A stretch of 64,000 nucleotides of DNA, from assembly GCA_949361645.1 (NCBI GenBank), contig OX442421.1, forward strand, positions 7,022,888 to 7,086,887. The letters run 5' to 3'. Source of the stretch: Spongilla lacustris. Lineage: Eukaryota > Porifera > Demospongiae > Spongillida > Spongillidae. Position numbers and translations under genes: made by a program. Numbering within the stretch: position 1 is the first letter of the stretch; the number at the start of each line of letters is the position of its first letter. The notes beneath the pieces were generated by a model. That model was not told where the DNA came from, did not search any database, and saw nothing but the letters and a program-made list of their open reading frames with translations. Below are positions 12,701 through 23,700 of this stretch, piece after piece.

Positions 12701-15700
12701 AGGGGAGGAGGAGATAAAGGGAAGGGGAGGAGGAGATAAATGGAGGAGATAAAAGGCATAGAATGAGGTAGTGCCCTGATGCCTTCATGTGATCTCACTC
12801 CTTACCTGACAGCATCACAGTCAAATGACAGCTTGGGCTCTGACAGCAGCCCCAGGGCATACAGCTGGTAGCCCAGGGCACACTTCCCAGCTATGAACTG
12901 TGCTGTGTTGGTGCGGTCCAGACAGTCCACACAGTTAACCCTCAGGATTCCAGTCTGGTCACGACCCACATAGCCATTTCGGTAGCCATAGCCACCAACA
13001 GCTTTATAGCTGGATGGAAGCAGTGTGGTGTGTGGTGATCCCAGAAGGGCCACAAGGGGGTGCGGTGTGGTGATCCCAGCAGGGACTGACAGACTTACTC
13101 TGAGTTAGGTTGCAGCTTGTGGCAGTACAGTTCTGGACCATTATGGAAGAACCCAGTGGCCTTGAAACTTTTCTCAATAACTCGCTCCAAAATGAACATA
13201 ACATCCTTAGATTTGCTGGAGGGTAAGGAAGTTATAAAGATGGAGGCATGCCTGACCACACCCATTTATGATGCAGCCCCCCCCCCCTTCCCCCACATCC
13301 ACACACCAGACTTAACACAGAGCACAAACTCACTCTCGGGATATGTTTGACATGTCTCTGTGCACGTATCGGATGTGATGCTCAGGTGGGAGGAACTGGT
13401 TGAGGTAGGCAATGGAAGCCTCCAGCTCAACAGAGAGGAGAGACTCTTTAGAGTATTTCTGCAGCCAAAACGTTAGTTGTAAAGAGACATAACCTGTAGA
13501 AGTCACAACTGTGACTCCATTTTGACTAGATTAAAACAGCCTGTGACTGGACACACACAAGTGAAACCCACTAAACCCCCTCAGCACCCACACATACACC
13601 CCTCAGCACCCACACATACACCCCTCAGCACCACAACACATACATCCCTCAGCACCCACACATACACCCCTCAGCACCCACAACCCACACATACATTGTA
13701 CATCCCTCAGCACCCACACATACACCCCTCAGCACCCACAACCCACACATACATCCCTCAGCACCCACACATACACCCCTCAGCACCCACAACCCACATA
13801 CATCCCTCAGCACCCACACATACACCCCTCAGCACCCACAACCCACACATACATTGTACATCCCTCAGCACCCACACATACACCCCTCAGCACCCACTCC
13901 ACACATACATACCTCCTTACCTTGACCAGGTTAAGACAGGTGATTGGGGCACCAAAACGCTTGAGGCATGAAGAAAAATGAAGAGCAGCTGGCGTGGCAA
14001 ATGGACTGGCACGGTCAACTGAACGGAGGGAAGGGGGAGGAGGAGGATGTCACGGTTACACCAGGATAAAGGATCAAAAGGTCACCACAGCTTCTAAAAT
14101 GGCACCAAACACAGCAATAGTAACGTTTCCTTTCAAAGTCCTACTCACTGATGATGCCTGGCTTGATCACCTGACTGATGTCCTGGGACCAGAAGGATGG
14201 CACAGAGCCTCGCAGCTGGAGGAAGGAGGTGTACCTCCCACTGTCATGGAGGGTGGTGGAGGCATCATGGACCACCTGCTCCGTCTCCACCTCATTGGCC
14301 ACGTGACCCTATTTGGACATAACCTTATATGGCAACAGCTTCTCTTGTGCAGAGCTATGCCACCACTTGGTGAATGTTCCCATGTATGTGTCTGACCTGT
14401 TACATAACACTATCTCTTAATGCAGGGTGTTACCTTGATAGAAGATTAATCTCATGCAATAAATGACGTCATATCAAAGCCTACCATGCCAAATGTCAAT
14501 AGCTACCATTATATGGTAATGCTACCCTGCTACCCTTAGGTAATGTTACCCTTAGGTAATGCTACCCTTAGGTAATGTTACCCTTAGGTAATGCTACCCT
14601 TAGGTAATGCTACCCTTAGGTAATGTTACCCTTAGGTAATGCTACCCTTAGGTAATGCTACCCTTAGGTAATGCTACCCTTAGGTAATGCTACCCTTAGG
14701 TAATGTTACCCTTAGGTAATGTTACCCTAGTTATGTGGTCATTTTCAACTGGTTAGGTTGCTACAAACCACTTGAACTTCAAGATGCTAAAGATGTTAAC
14801 TAGTGTATTGGGTTTCTAACTCTACCCATTCCCTCATCACAACACAAAGTTCAAATCCTCAGTGTTAACAACACACTGACCATTTTCAAGTTGAGAACTT
14901 GAAAATGGTCCATATGCAGCACTCCAAATATTGCCCACCTTAGCACATGCAAACATCACTGCTTCCCACATCCAGTCATTGTCCCATAATTAGCACCCAC
15001 CATAATCATACTACAAGTGCCAGTCCCCAGTCCCACCATAACCTACTTCATCGTTTGCACCTCTCTTCAAAAACCTAGTTCCCGCAAACTCCTTGGAACG
15101 ACGTCCAATCACAGTTAAGTGAATGGACCTGCCAAAAACATTAATGCCTTGAAAAAAATTCAGGAAAAGATTGAGATCACCCCATCCAAGCTAAGGCTCA
15201 GACTTAATGAATGATAATTTCCCTCCCAATGCAGGGAAGGATACTGTACTGGCCTATGAAGCCATGAGTGATGTGGAGGATCCACCTCTCGTTGACATGT
15301 CCCCTCAAGTCCTGGAGCAGGTGCTCATTCCAGACATACTTCATACAGGAAGGGGCGTGGTTAGTTCTCATCTGGCATTGCAGTGAGAGGGTCAGGTCGT
15401 AAGAGTAACTGAAGGAAGAGTAGGGAAGGGGTAAGGAGGAGGTGAGGAGGTACAGGGAGGGGTAAGGAAGAGGTGAGGAGGTACAGGGAGGGGTAAGGAA
15501 GAGGTGAGGAGGTACAGGGAGGGGTAAGGAGGAGGTGAGGAGGTACAGGGAGGGGTAAGGAAGAGGTGAGGAGGTACAGGGAGGGGTAAGGAGGAGGTGA
15601 GGAGGTACAGGGAGGGGTAAGGAGGAGGTGAGGAGGTACAGGGAGGGGTAAGGAGGAGGTGAGGAGGTACAGGGAGGGGTAAGGAGGAGGTGAGAAGGTA

Positions 15701-16150
15701 CAGGAAGGGGGTAAGGAGGAGGTGAGGAGGTACAGGGAGGGGTAAGGAGGAGGTGAGGAGGTACAGGGAGGGGTAAGGAGGAGGTGAGGAGGTGCAGGGA
15801 GGGGTAAAGAGGAGGTGAGGAGGTGCAGGGAGGGGTAAGGAGGAGGTGAGGAGGTACAAGGAGGGGTAAGAGGAGGTACAGGGAGGGGGTATGAAGGAGG
15901 TGGAATAAAAGGATTTACCTGAAGTAGAAGTTACTTGAAAAATCAACATTTTGGAAGATCTTAAGGTACCTACAAACCTGACATGGTACACAGGTCATCC
16001 CGGCACACGTCGGACATACTTGGATTCACATGGGTGGGTGGGGTTGGAGGAGGGGCTGCTGACAGGATAGAAGGAGGTGTCCTCTATCTTGTAGATCATG
16101 TGACCCCCAATGTTGGCCACACTGAAAGAGGTGGTGGTGGTAGTGATAGT

Positions 16151-16226
<76 letters not shown>

Positions 16227-16385
16227 GGCCAAGTCCAAATTGACCAGCACACACACCTGCTTGAGAAAGAGCACACGCACACACTACTCACAGCTTTCGC
16301 TTTGTGATCAGAATCAGATAGTAACCCTCCAGGAAGCGTACAAACCCTAGTAGGGAGAATAGGAATACATATGACCCGTTAGTGC

Positions 16386-16424
<39 letters not shown>

Positions 16425-17024
16425 GTGTGTGTGCACACGCGCGCGCGCGCGTGTGCGTGCGTGTGTGTATTTGACAATGGGTAGTTGGAATCACTGTGTG
16501 ATGTGTGTTTTATACATATGAGTGCATGTGTGTTGTTACGTACATCTATACGAATATATATGTGTGTGTGTATGTGTGAGAGCACAAACACGCACACAAA
16601 CACACATCGTATAGCTATCACTCTGTTTCACACAGTCCAACCACCAACCGACAATTCCAAACGAGGTAGCCACGGACTCTAGGCCGCGTCCATCGCCGGA
16701 GCACTGGTCCAAAACTTCGATTAGTTCCCTGACTTCCTTTTCCGTATATTCTCCGTCATCTTCCTCCACAAGAGGCCAGCCATCTCCGTGCGAAACGGTG
16801 CGATCAACCTTCAAAACGCGATGGCAGCTGCGATCCTCCGTCGAGCCCACGATGTATATTTTCTGTAGAGCGTATAAGAGGTTCCCAAAGGACGGTAGCC
16901 GTCACAACGAACCTGACGTAGGCCTAACAATTAACTCGCTCACGGTTGTCGCGCGGTATACCGCAATCTTCTGCAGTGCAGCTGTGATGGGCGGCAAGGT
17001 CCCTCGATTATACTCATCAACCAT
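9782..17024 (-). CDS. FIG4: FIG4 polyphosphoinositide 5-phosphatase (Sac domain), 20 exons
   Basis: FIG4 is the Sac-family lipid phosphatase that acts with PIKfyve and VAC14 on endolysosomal membranes to control PI(3,5)P2. I traced 20 exons with GT-AG borders and consistent phase: 17024-16944, 16862-16649, 16346-16292, 16121-16020, 15969-15919, 15408-15245, 15147-15047, 14308-14149, 14018-13921, 13458-13334, 13215-13099, 13009-12806, 12262-12188, 12130-12039, 11091-10828, 10777-10612, 10553-10447, 10393-10288, 10174-10085 and 9992-9782. Together they give about 860 residues, close to the 907 of human FIG4. The Sac signature [12 protein letters not shown] lies in exon 12 and provides the CX5R catalytic loop (Cys about 449, Arg about 455). 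Other conserved FIG4 blocks are [40 protein letters not shown] and [10 protein letters not shown]. The C-terminal exons are the least conserved. The exon 15/16 and 18/19 joins are the least certain. No lesion was seen. Confidence 0.9.
11141..11676. repeat. 36-base minisatellite in FIG4 intron 14
   Basis: About 16 tandem copies of a unit containing gggggcaggctatgaggatc, mostly 36 bases long with some 24-base units lacking the acctcccatctt part. Because both unit lengths are multiples of three, several frames stay open on both strands. Those frames are not genes. Confidence 0.95.
12290..12758. repeat. Polypurine minisatellite in FIG4 intron 12
   Basis: A long run of almost pure A/G on the plus strand, built from variants of aaaagggaaggggaggaggag of about 20-27 bases. 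On the gene strand it is polypyrimidine. Long polypurine tracts with this mirror-like character can form triplex DNA; that is inference here. Confidence 0.92.
13574..13914. repeat. 22-base minisatellite in FIG4 intron 9
   Basis: Tandem copies of ctcagcacccacacatacac, alternating with variants that contain acaacccacacatacat. The block of variants repeats as a larger unit. Confidence 0.93.
14516..14730. repeat. 16-base minisatellite in FIG4 intron 7
   Basis: About 13 nearly perfect copies of gctacccttaggtaat, with C/T alternation at one position (gctaccc versus gttaccc). Confidence 0.95.
14878..14910. other. Perfect 15-base hairpin in FIG4 intron 7
   Basis: gaccattttcaagtt is followed by the loop gag and then its exact reverse complement. 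This may be a small foldback sequence; no function is evident. Confidence 0.8.
15410..15900. repeat. 31-base minisatellite in FIG4 intron 5
   Basis: About 15 copies of a purine-rich unit containing ggtgaggaggtacagggagg, with a 31-base period (tacaggga at 15451, 15482 and 15513). On the plus strand only, each unit contains splice-donor-like ggtaag. The FIG4 gene runs on the other strand. Confidence 0.95.
16150..16223. repeat. (GT)n microsatellite in FIG4 intron 3
   Basis: An uninterrupted GT dinucleotide run of about 74 bases in the 170-base intron between FIG4 exons 3 and 4. It fills almost half of the intron. Confidence 0.97.
16388..16470. repeat. (GT)n/(CG)n microsatellite in FIG4 intron 2
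   Basis: A GT run that passes into gcgcgcgcgc and back to GT. The alternating purine-pyrimidine track is the kind that can form left-handed DNA. Confidence 0.95.
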
Positions 17025-17252
17025 TTTTTAACATGCCACACCTACAAAAATTTGCAAAACCGCGCGATGGTACATTAGTCGAAATAATAAAATTAGTTTG
17101 GCAGTTCCATTTTATTGTCCCCCGACTTGGCATTTTCATTTTTGCTGATACTGGACAAAAGCCATGTTCTTTTGTACTAATATATATGCAAATCTCTGAG
17201 GTGAATGGGTTACGAAACTGCACACGCAAGTTCCATTTCTAAAATATTATAG

Positions 17253-17365
17253 TAGTCTCGTACCCAGACCCAAATGTACGTAACGATGATTATCGCTTAC
17301 AGTATTGATGTTATACTGTAAGCGATAATCATCGTTACGTACATTTGGGTCTGGGTACGAGACTA
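17253..17365. mobile_element. 113-base hairpin element (MITE-like)
   Basis: A near-perfect inverted repeat with arms of about 52 bases, beginning tagtctcgtacccagaccc and ending with its reverse complement. The termini resemble those of the larger element at 47896-49056 (tagtctcgttcccagactc), so both probably belong to one family of non-autonomous elements. It lies about 230 bases upstream of the FIG4 start codon. No clear target-site duplication was found. Confidence 0.7.
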
Positions 17366-17755
17366 ACATGTAGAGTGCATGCGTCTCTCCAGCAAACAAA
17401 TCTGCATGTTCAAAACGTGATGAAACCATTATTTACCTGAAGTATGTGACAAATGCCTTTTGAAGATATGAAGAGAGCAACTGTCATAAAGAAGCATTGC
17501 ATAATCTATTGAGATACTCAAGCATGCAGCAAAGCAAGCACACTGAGCAGCACTTCTATATTTTAATTTACAACAATCAGTGAGGAACTATTACAACTTA
17601 CATGTACACACTTCTATACTGTAATTTACCACAAGGAGATTACCTGCTACACAGAACTAAATACAGTTACATGTATATACAATTCTATATTGAAGAAATT
17701 ATCAAGTACACAGAACTATAGAAACTCTAATCTAGTAAATGTATTCTACGAACAG

Positions 17756-20700
17756 TTAGTGCTTCATAGCTAAAGTGTTAGCCAGCTGAACCTCGCCAAC
17801 TGCTGGGGTTTGTAGAACATCAATAATGGTTTTCCACATGTATGAACTTTGGGCGAGTTGTTTCCACTCCAGAAAAACTCTTTCAAATGAATGAAAAGCA
17901 GACATAGGAGGAGGCTTTCCTGCATTTTGGCTTTGGATATCATCCAGAGTGTCCGATGACACACCCAACTGAATACCAACATCTCTCCACTTTGCAGGAA
18001 TCACACTTGCAATTTCATTCATGAGATCTTTCAGCTCTGGGGCACCTGTAATGTAACAGTGATGAGGATGGAAGGCATAAGCATTTTGTGGCTGTTTCGA
18101 TATGAAATTCTGTATTGTTTTGAAGCTTCTTAACAACTTCACCCCAGACCCCCACCAGGAGACCTTACAGCGCTCCCCCATACCCCCTAGCTGGAGCGGG
18201 AGGGGGCCACGCCGCTCCCGTACCCACCCTCTACCCCCCCCCCCCCCTCACTCTAAATGGAGTGGAAACATCTAGCTCCCATAATCCACTCTGTGTTAGT
18301 AGCATGGGCAAGTCTGCCATATATAATTATGATGATATTTATATTTATACACATTGGTCAAGCTTAACAGATTAGACCTGTTACAAAAGTAGCTAAAAAT
18401 CATGGTATTTTAAACCTCCATACATTTTAGAAATGCATGCAGTTAGCCTGCTGATGGTTTAGAAAGCTTTGTGCAAGTATATGCGACAATTAATTAGGTT
18501 GCTCGTGGAATCATATAATAATAGCGACCTGTCTAACATATAAGACATTGAATATCACTTAATGCAACAAGTTGCCCCCATAATAACTTGCATTGCGTGA
18601 GTAAATTACTTTCCTGCGTTACTTCATTGCATTAGTTACTCATACCTGTTTGAAAACCAAATGGGCTGGATAAATATTTTTTTCCTCCAAACATGCTATG
18701 TGGGTGGGTGGCATAGAGTAGCATAGCCTCAGGGCACCCATTGATATTACATAGACATGCAGTGTAATGATGTTTAGCAGTTAAAAGGAACTGTGACTTA
18801 TTTGGTTCCACTCCAGGCCCCAATACAGGAAGCGTATAGTGCTCCCAGCTGGGCAGGAGGGTTCCCCTCACCCACCCCATGTAGCTTCGTTCATAACAGC
18901 TGCCTATTACCACACTATGTCTTTTCCATAGGGAGAATCCTGATTAGACCAGGTGGCTTGCCCACCCTCTATATTTTTATATATTACCTGTTGCAAACTT
19001 GGTCGTAAATCCCTGGTGGGTATGGATGTGGGTTTGATACCATAAGCCTTCAATTTGGAGGGTGAGATTTTCCACAATGTGAAACTGATATTAACGTTGG
19101 AAACAAATTAACCCACATAGGGAAGCCCATGAAAACCCAACCATCTCCCCCCGATGATGAAACTTCTCTAAATAAATTGCACAATGTGTACTAGTATTGA
19201 TACATTGTGTACTTAATTTGCTGCTCAACCCATCAGATTAATAAATGAACTAACCTTTGTTTCCTTCTACACCAATGATGCACAAAAGCTGTGGCTCCTT
19301 TTGTTTCCATATGACTAAATCAATCTTCTTCTTTCCAGTGATATCAGTCGTTCTATTCGACTTTGACATAACATCTCGTAGACGAGGCAGCTCCACCTCA
19401 GCTGGGCCACCTGCTTCCGGAGGGCAAATAATTATCTCTTTTGTATTCTTGGCAATAAAGTGGCAGAACTCCTCACAGGTACTCTTGATGACTTTAATAA
19501 CTGACTTCAATACGTGAGGGTAATTTGGATCGTTCTTATCTGAGTCAATGGTCAGGGATAGAGACTGGAACGATTTATCCATCTCAAAAATAAAGTTTAT
19601 ACCTAATTCGTTTATCCAACTAATGCCTGTGCTCCATACCTCACAACTGTGGCTGAATGGGAGAAGAGCTCGGTCTTGTTGTGATTCATCAGGTAATGCA
19701 AACGTATCTGCTAGCCGAAGAATAAGGACATGAAGAAAACGCACAGTGAAGAATTGGGTCCTATCTGCAGGACGCATCATGCACACCAGACTGTTAGCAT
19801 CTGCAGTGACAGTACTTGGTCGCTCTGCATTAACAAAAGCTGGAAAGAATACACATGCATCAGGCTGAATGGTACCTTCTGATGCAAACATTGTGCCTGA
19901 TACCTTCTGGCACAGCTCAAAATGACAAAGGAACTGTACAATCATGTTAATGTTGTGTTCCTTGAATTCTTCTTGAAGTGATGATAATGGAACTAGACCA
20001 ATCTTACTAACTATGATATGGCGGTATTCAGGGAAATCATGAGGTGCAAAGAGTGCTCCAATGATATCACTAAGGAGTGTTTCTGGTGTAGTGATTATCC
20101 AACTATCAGAAGGATTGGGGTTGGAAAAAAATGTGATCAAACCTCTATCAGACAGGATTGATAAGAGAGAGGTGATATCCTCAATGCTTGTTGGCAGACT
20201 TTGTTCCTTTACTTGCAAAAGACGAGATAACAGATCTGAGAGAGTAATGGCATCCAATTTTAATTCTTTCAGAAAGGCATACAATAAATGACAGTTCAGA
20301 GATATAGGTGGGCCTTGCCTTTTCATTAATTCAGTAGTTTCATAAAGGGTGGACATAAAGCTTTTCAGCTCTTCACTTTGGTATGCTCTTGCATCAAGAG
20401 CAAAAAAATTTACAAAGCTGAGATTATATTCCTGTATAACATGTTCAGTTAAGCGGCTGCACTTAACAGGCAGCTCCCTAGGCTTGATCTTGTCCACATG
20501 TGTACCCACCACTATGACTGATGATTGCTGTGCCTTACTTACATTTCCTATTAGAGCACACCAATAATTCAATTCCCTTTTCACAACATCAATGTCCTTG
20601 GATATGTCACTTAACAGGAGGAATGTTGATGGAGTATGTAATGAGATGGTTTCAAGGCAGGAGGAGTGTGATGAATAATATTGGAGATGACCAGCAAGAT

Positions 20701-23700
20701 CATATAAAACTATATTTCCATTAGGAACTGGAACAGAGTGTGGAATTATTCCAGCAGTATGCATTTTCACAGATGTATACTTCCAGGCAAAAGCTGATTT
20801 AAAAAAATGCTGAGAGAAAAGATTGCATTATCATTTTTTTTTTAAAGTGACACACATGCGCATGCATGCTCTACTTATAAACTTATGGAATAGATTGCCT
20901 GTCCATGATGATCAGATACAGTACATGTATTTCTGTTTTGGGTTTTGACTTAGCTGTAAATATATATGGCCACAAAAGTAGTTGCAAGATGTGTTCGTTA
21001 TAAATATATCACAAACTTTAATTATAGATTGACCGTTCGCTGTTAAACGGTGTGTTAAACAGGTTTAACAGTTACAAAATTTGCGAACACGTTTTGTGTT
21101 TTCCGTTGTAACTAATCATCCATAAGTGTTGCACTCATTCTGAAGGTATATTTGGTATCCTAAATCATGTATCTACGATATAGAGTACACTTATTCAATT
21201 ACATACATATTTACAATAAATTGAGCTCTGGCATTGCAATGATACTGCTGCTTGAATAACTGCTTTGCACATTACGCATTTTCGGCTTCGCCCGAAACCT
21301 ACCTGCTCTTGCATGGTGCCATAAGCCAGTTTGCTCTTCCAGCCTGCCCATATCGTGCTTTTGCACCTCTCTCACCAATAATAGCCTTTGAAGAGGCGCA
21401 AACTTTGACTCCGACGGCGAGCCCTTTTACCATGCTAATAGAAATTACCAATGGCGGCAAAAGAAGTCGGTGGAGTGGATTTGCTTGTAACACTACAAAA
21501 AGCGAGAATTGCGCCTAGAACTGGTGTGGCGCTAAGACTTAACAGATATCTGGATAGGATTAGAACACAACCCCTTCTATACTGTGTAATAGACACTGGA
21601 AAAGTGTTAAACCGGTTTAACACTTTGTTAAACCGGTTTAACACTTTGTTAACCCGGTTTAACACTGGACAATCTATGACTAAATTGCTTGGAGCATGAT
21701 GCATTGAAAAACAGATATAGTATGTTGCATCAGTATTTTAATGCTTTCCAAGACAAACAAAATACCACCACTTGCATTCAATGCTGCAGCTGGCTAATTG
21801 CTCAATGCATAAGAACCATTCATAGAGACTGTCACATGCTTTAACTAAAAACATGAGACACATATGTACACATGTAGGTGCATGACAACACACAAACGAA
21901 TAGTGATATGATCGTGAACGAACACAATAAAAAATGAACCCAAAGCTCTAGCATTTGACTGTTGACTTTGGTAACTTAGTTGAGCACAAATACTTAAAGC
22001 AGAACAGTTTCTAGTATTCCATTTCCTTCTAATCAGCTGTGCTGCAGCCCATTATGACAAGACATAACATCATATTCCATTTTGCAGTTCAAAGCATGAT
22101 GTGAGTCACAGTGCCTCAGGGCAAAGGTTTAACTACATCAAAGATGACAGTGCTACCAAACTGCATTTCAGCAGGTGATAGACACTAACTGACATATGGT
22201 GACACACAGTATAAAGATTGAAGAATGGTAACAATATTCAAATTAGAAAGCAGGATCTCAGATACAGACTAACTTGCTGAAGTGGGTTGGAACCACCTAT
22301 ATCCAACAAGGGCAACCATTAGCATTTCTACTCTACACTTCTTGATCCTTTGGGTCATTTCTGATCCTCAGTTCAACACCCACAGAGCCATGATGCACAT
22401 CTAGCATCTGCTGATGAGTATTTGGTGTTTCACTGATGGTCTGGTGCTTCTCTTCACCCAGCTTGACTTCTTTTTTACCACAAAGTCATTCATCTGTTTA
22501 GTTGCGGATTTTATTCTCTCGACTGAGGTGGGTGAGGAACAAAGCACCAAAACCATGCTTTGAAATAGACTGGCCGCACCAGAAATCAGTGCACTGCTGA
22601 CTGCTCCCATTTCCATACCAATCACAGTGTTCACTGCCACTAGTACATTCCAATTTAATTCAAGACGTAGGAACTTCCATTAAACTGAGCCAGTGAACAT
22701 ATCTTGTTCATCGCTATGCTCTCCTGTTCTAGACATGCTTGTGTGGACATTTATTAAATTGTGCATAACTGAACTGTAATTTTCATAGGTGATGTAACTG
22801 GCATAAACCACTGGCCTTGAAGCACCAAGGGTGTCAAGATCAAAAAAGGACTGTTGAGATAAATTTCACAACCATACACCTGGCACTCAGATAGGGTAAT
22901 GTGTAAGCTTTTAGGTGGGCCATGTGTATAAAGAAATTAAGGTCCTCGGTAGAACACACTTTGGACGGGCAAGGGCACCACCATCCAGATCCTAGCCAAT
23001 GAAAAAGGAAGGCTTGCATAAGTCATCGTCAGCAATCAACTCAACTTTGTCGTGAAGAACTAAGGCAAAACACAAGAGGCCTAGAGGGTTACCTTGCTGG
23101 ACACCAGATGCTGAAAGATGTGAACAGCATCACCTGACCTGTGCTAATAGCTAAGGAAACTGTACATTCTGGATCACCCATTGGTATGCCTATCAATCAA
23201 AACCTAATATAGTTTACAGCACCATTGGCTCAAAATTATTGCAGTTGGAGAAAGACTGATGCCTTTAATCGAAAGTAAGTGCATTTGCTAGTAAGTCACC
23301 TAAGCAACTCTCCTTAATGAATGTCCCAACCAGAATGTTTGACTTTAAGAGAGCAGTGAGTTAATTGTGGGATACTTATATCCTCATAGCAGTGGAGACT
23401 TATGGGTGCTGGGGTGCAGAAGCCATGCAAATGTTATCACGCCTTGCCTCTCGCCTAGCCACCAGGGGAAATTGCTCCAAGTCACAAGCTACCTGTCTAT
23501 TGTATGGCAGGCTTAGCCTGACTTTGATACGAGTCAACGCACGGGCACTCCTGTCTCGAGCAGGATCATCTGTGGAAGATCCATAGAACTAATTGTAACA
23601 TTAGTCCTTTTGTTCGTAATGTATATGTATATTATGTATAAACTACATGTATTATGAATATCATTATTAATAAAAAAAATATTAAAAAAAAATATCTCCT

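Noticed and set aside
13522..13971. 149-residue frame rich in His, Thr and Pro
   Set aside because: Driven by the 22-base minisatellite in FIG4 intron 9, on the opposite strand to the gene.
14516..14730. Telomere-like repeat (contains cccttag)
   Set aside because: The unit is 16 bases with one fixed order and lies inside an intron; it is not a telomeric TTAGGG array.
18632..18913. 93-residue open frame on the minus strand in the Roc-COR-Death intron
   Set aside because: No domain; the flanking COR and Death exons already join in phase without it.
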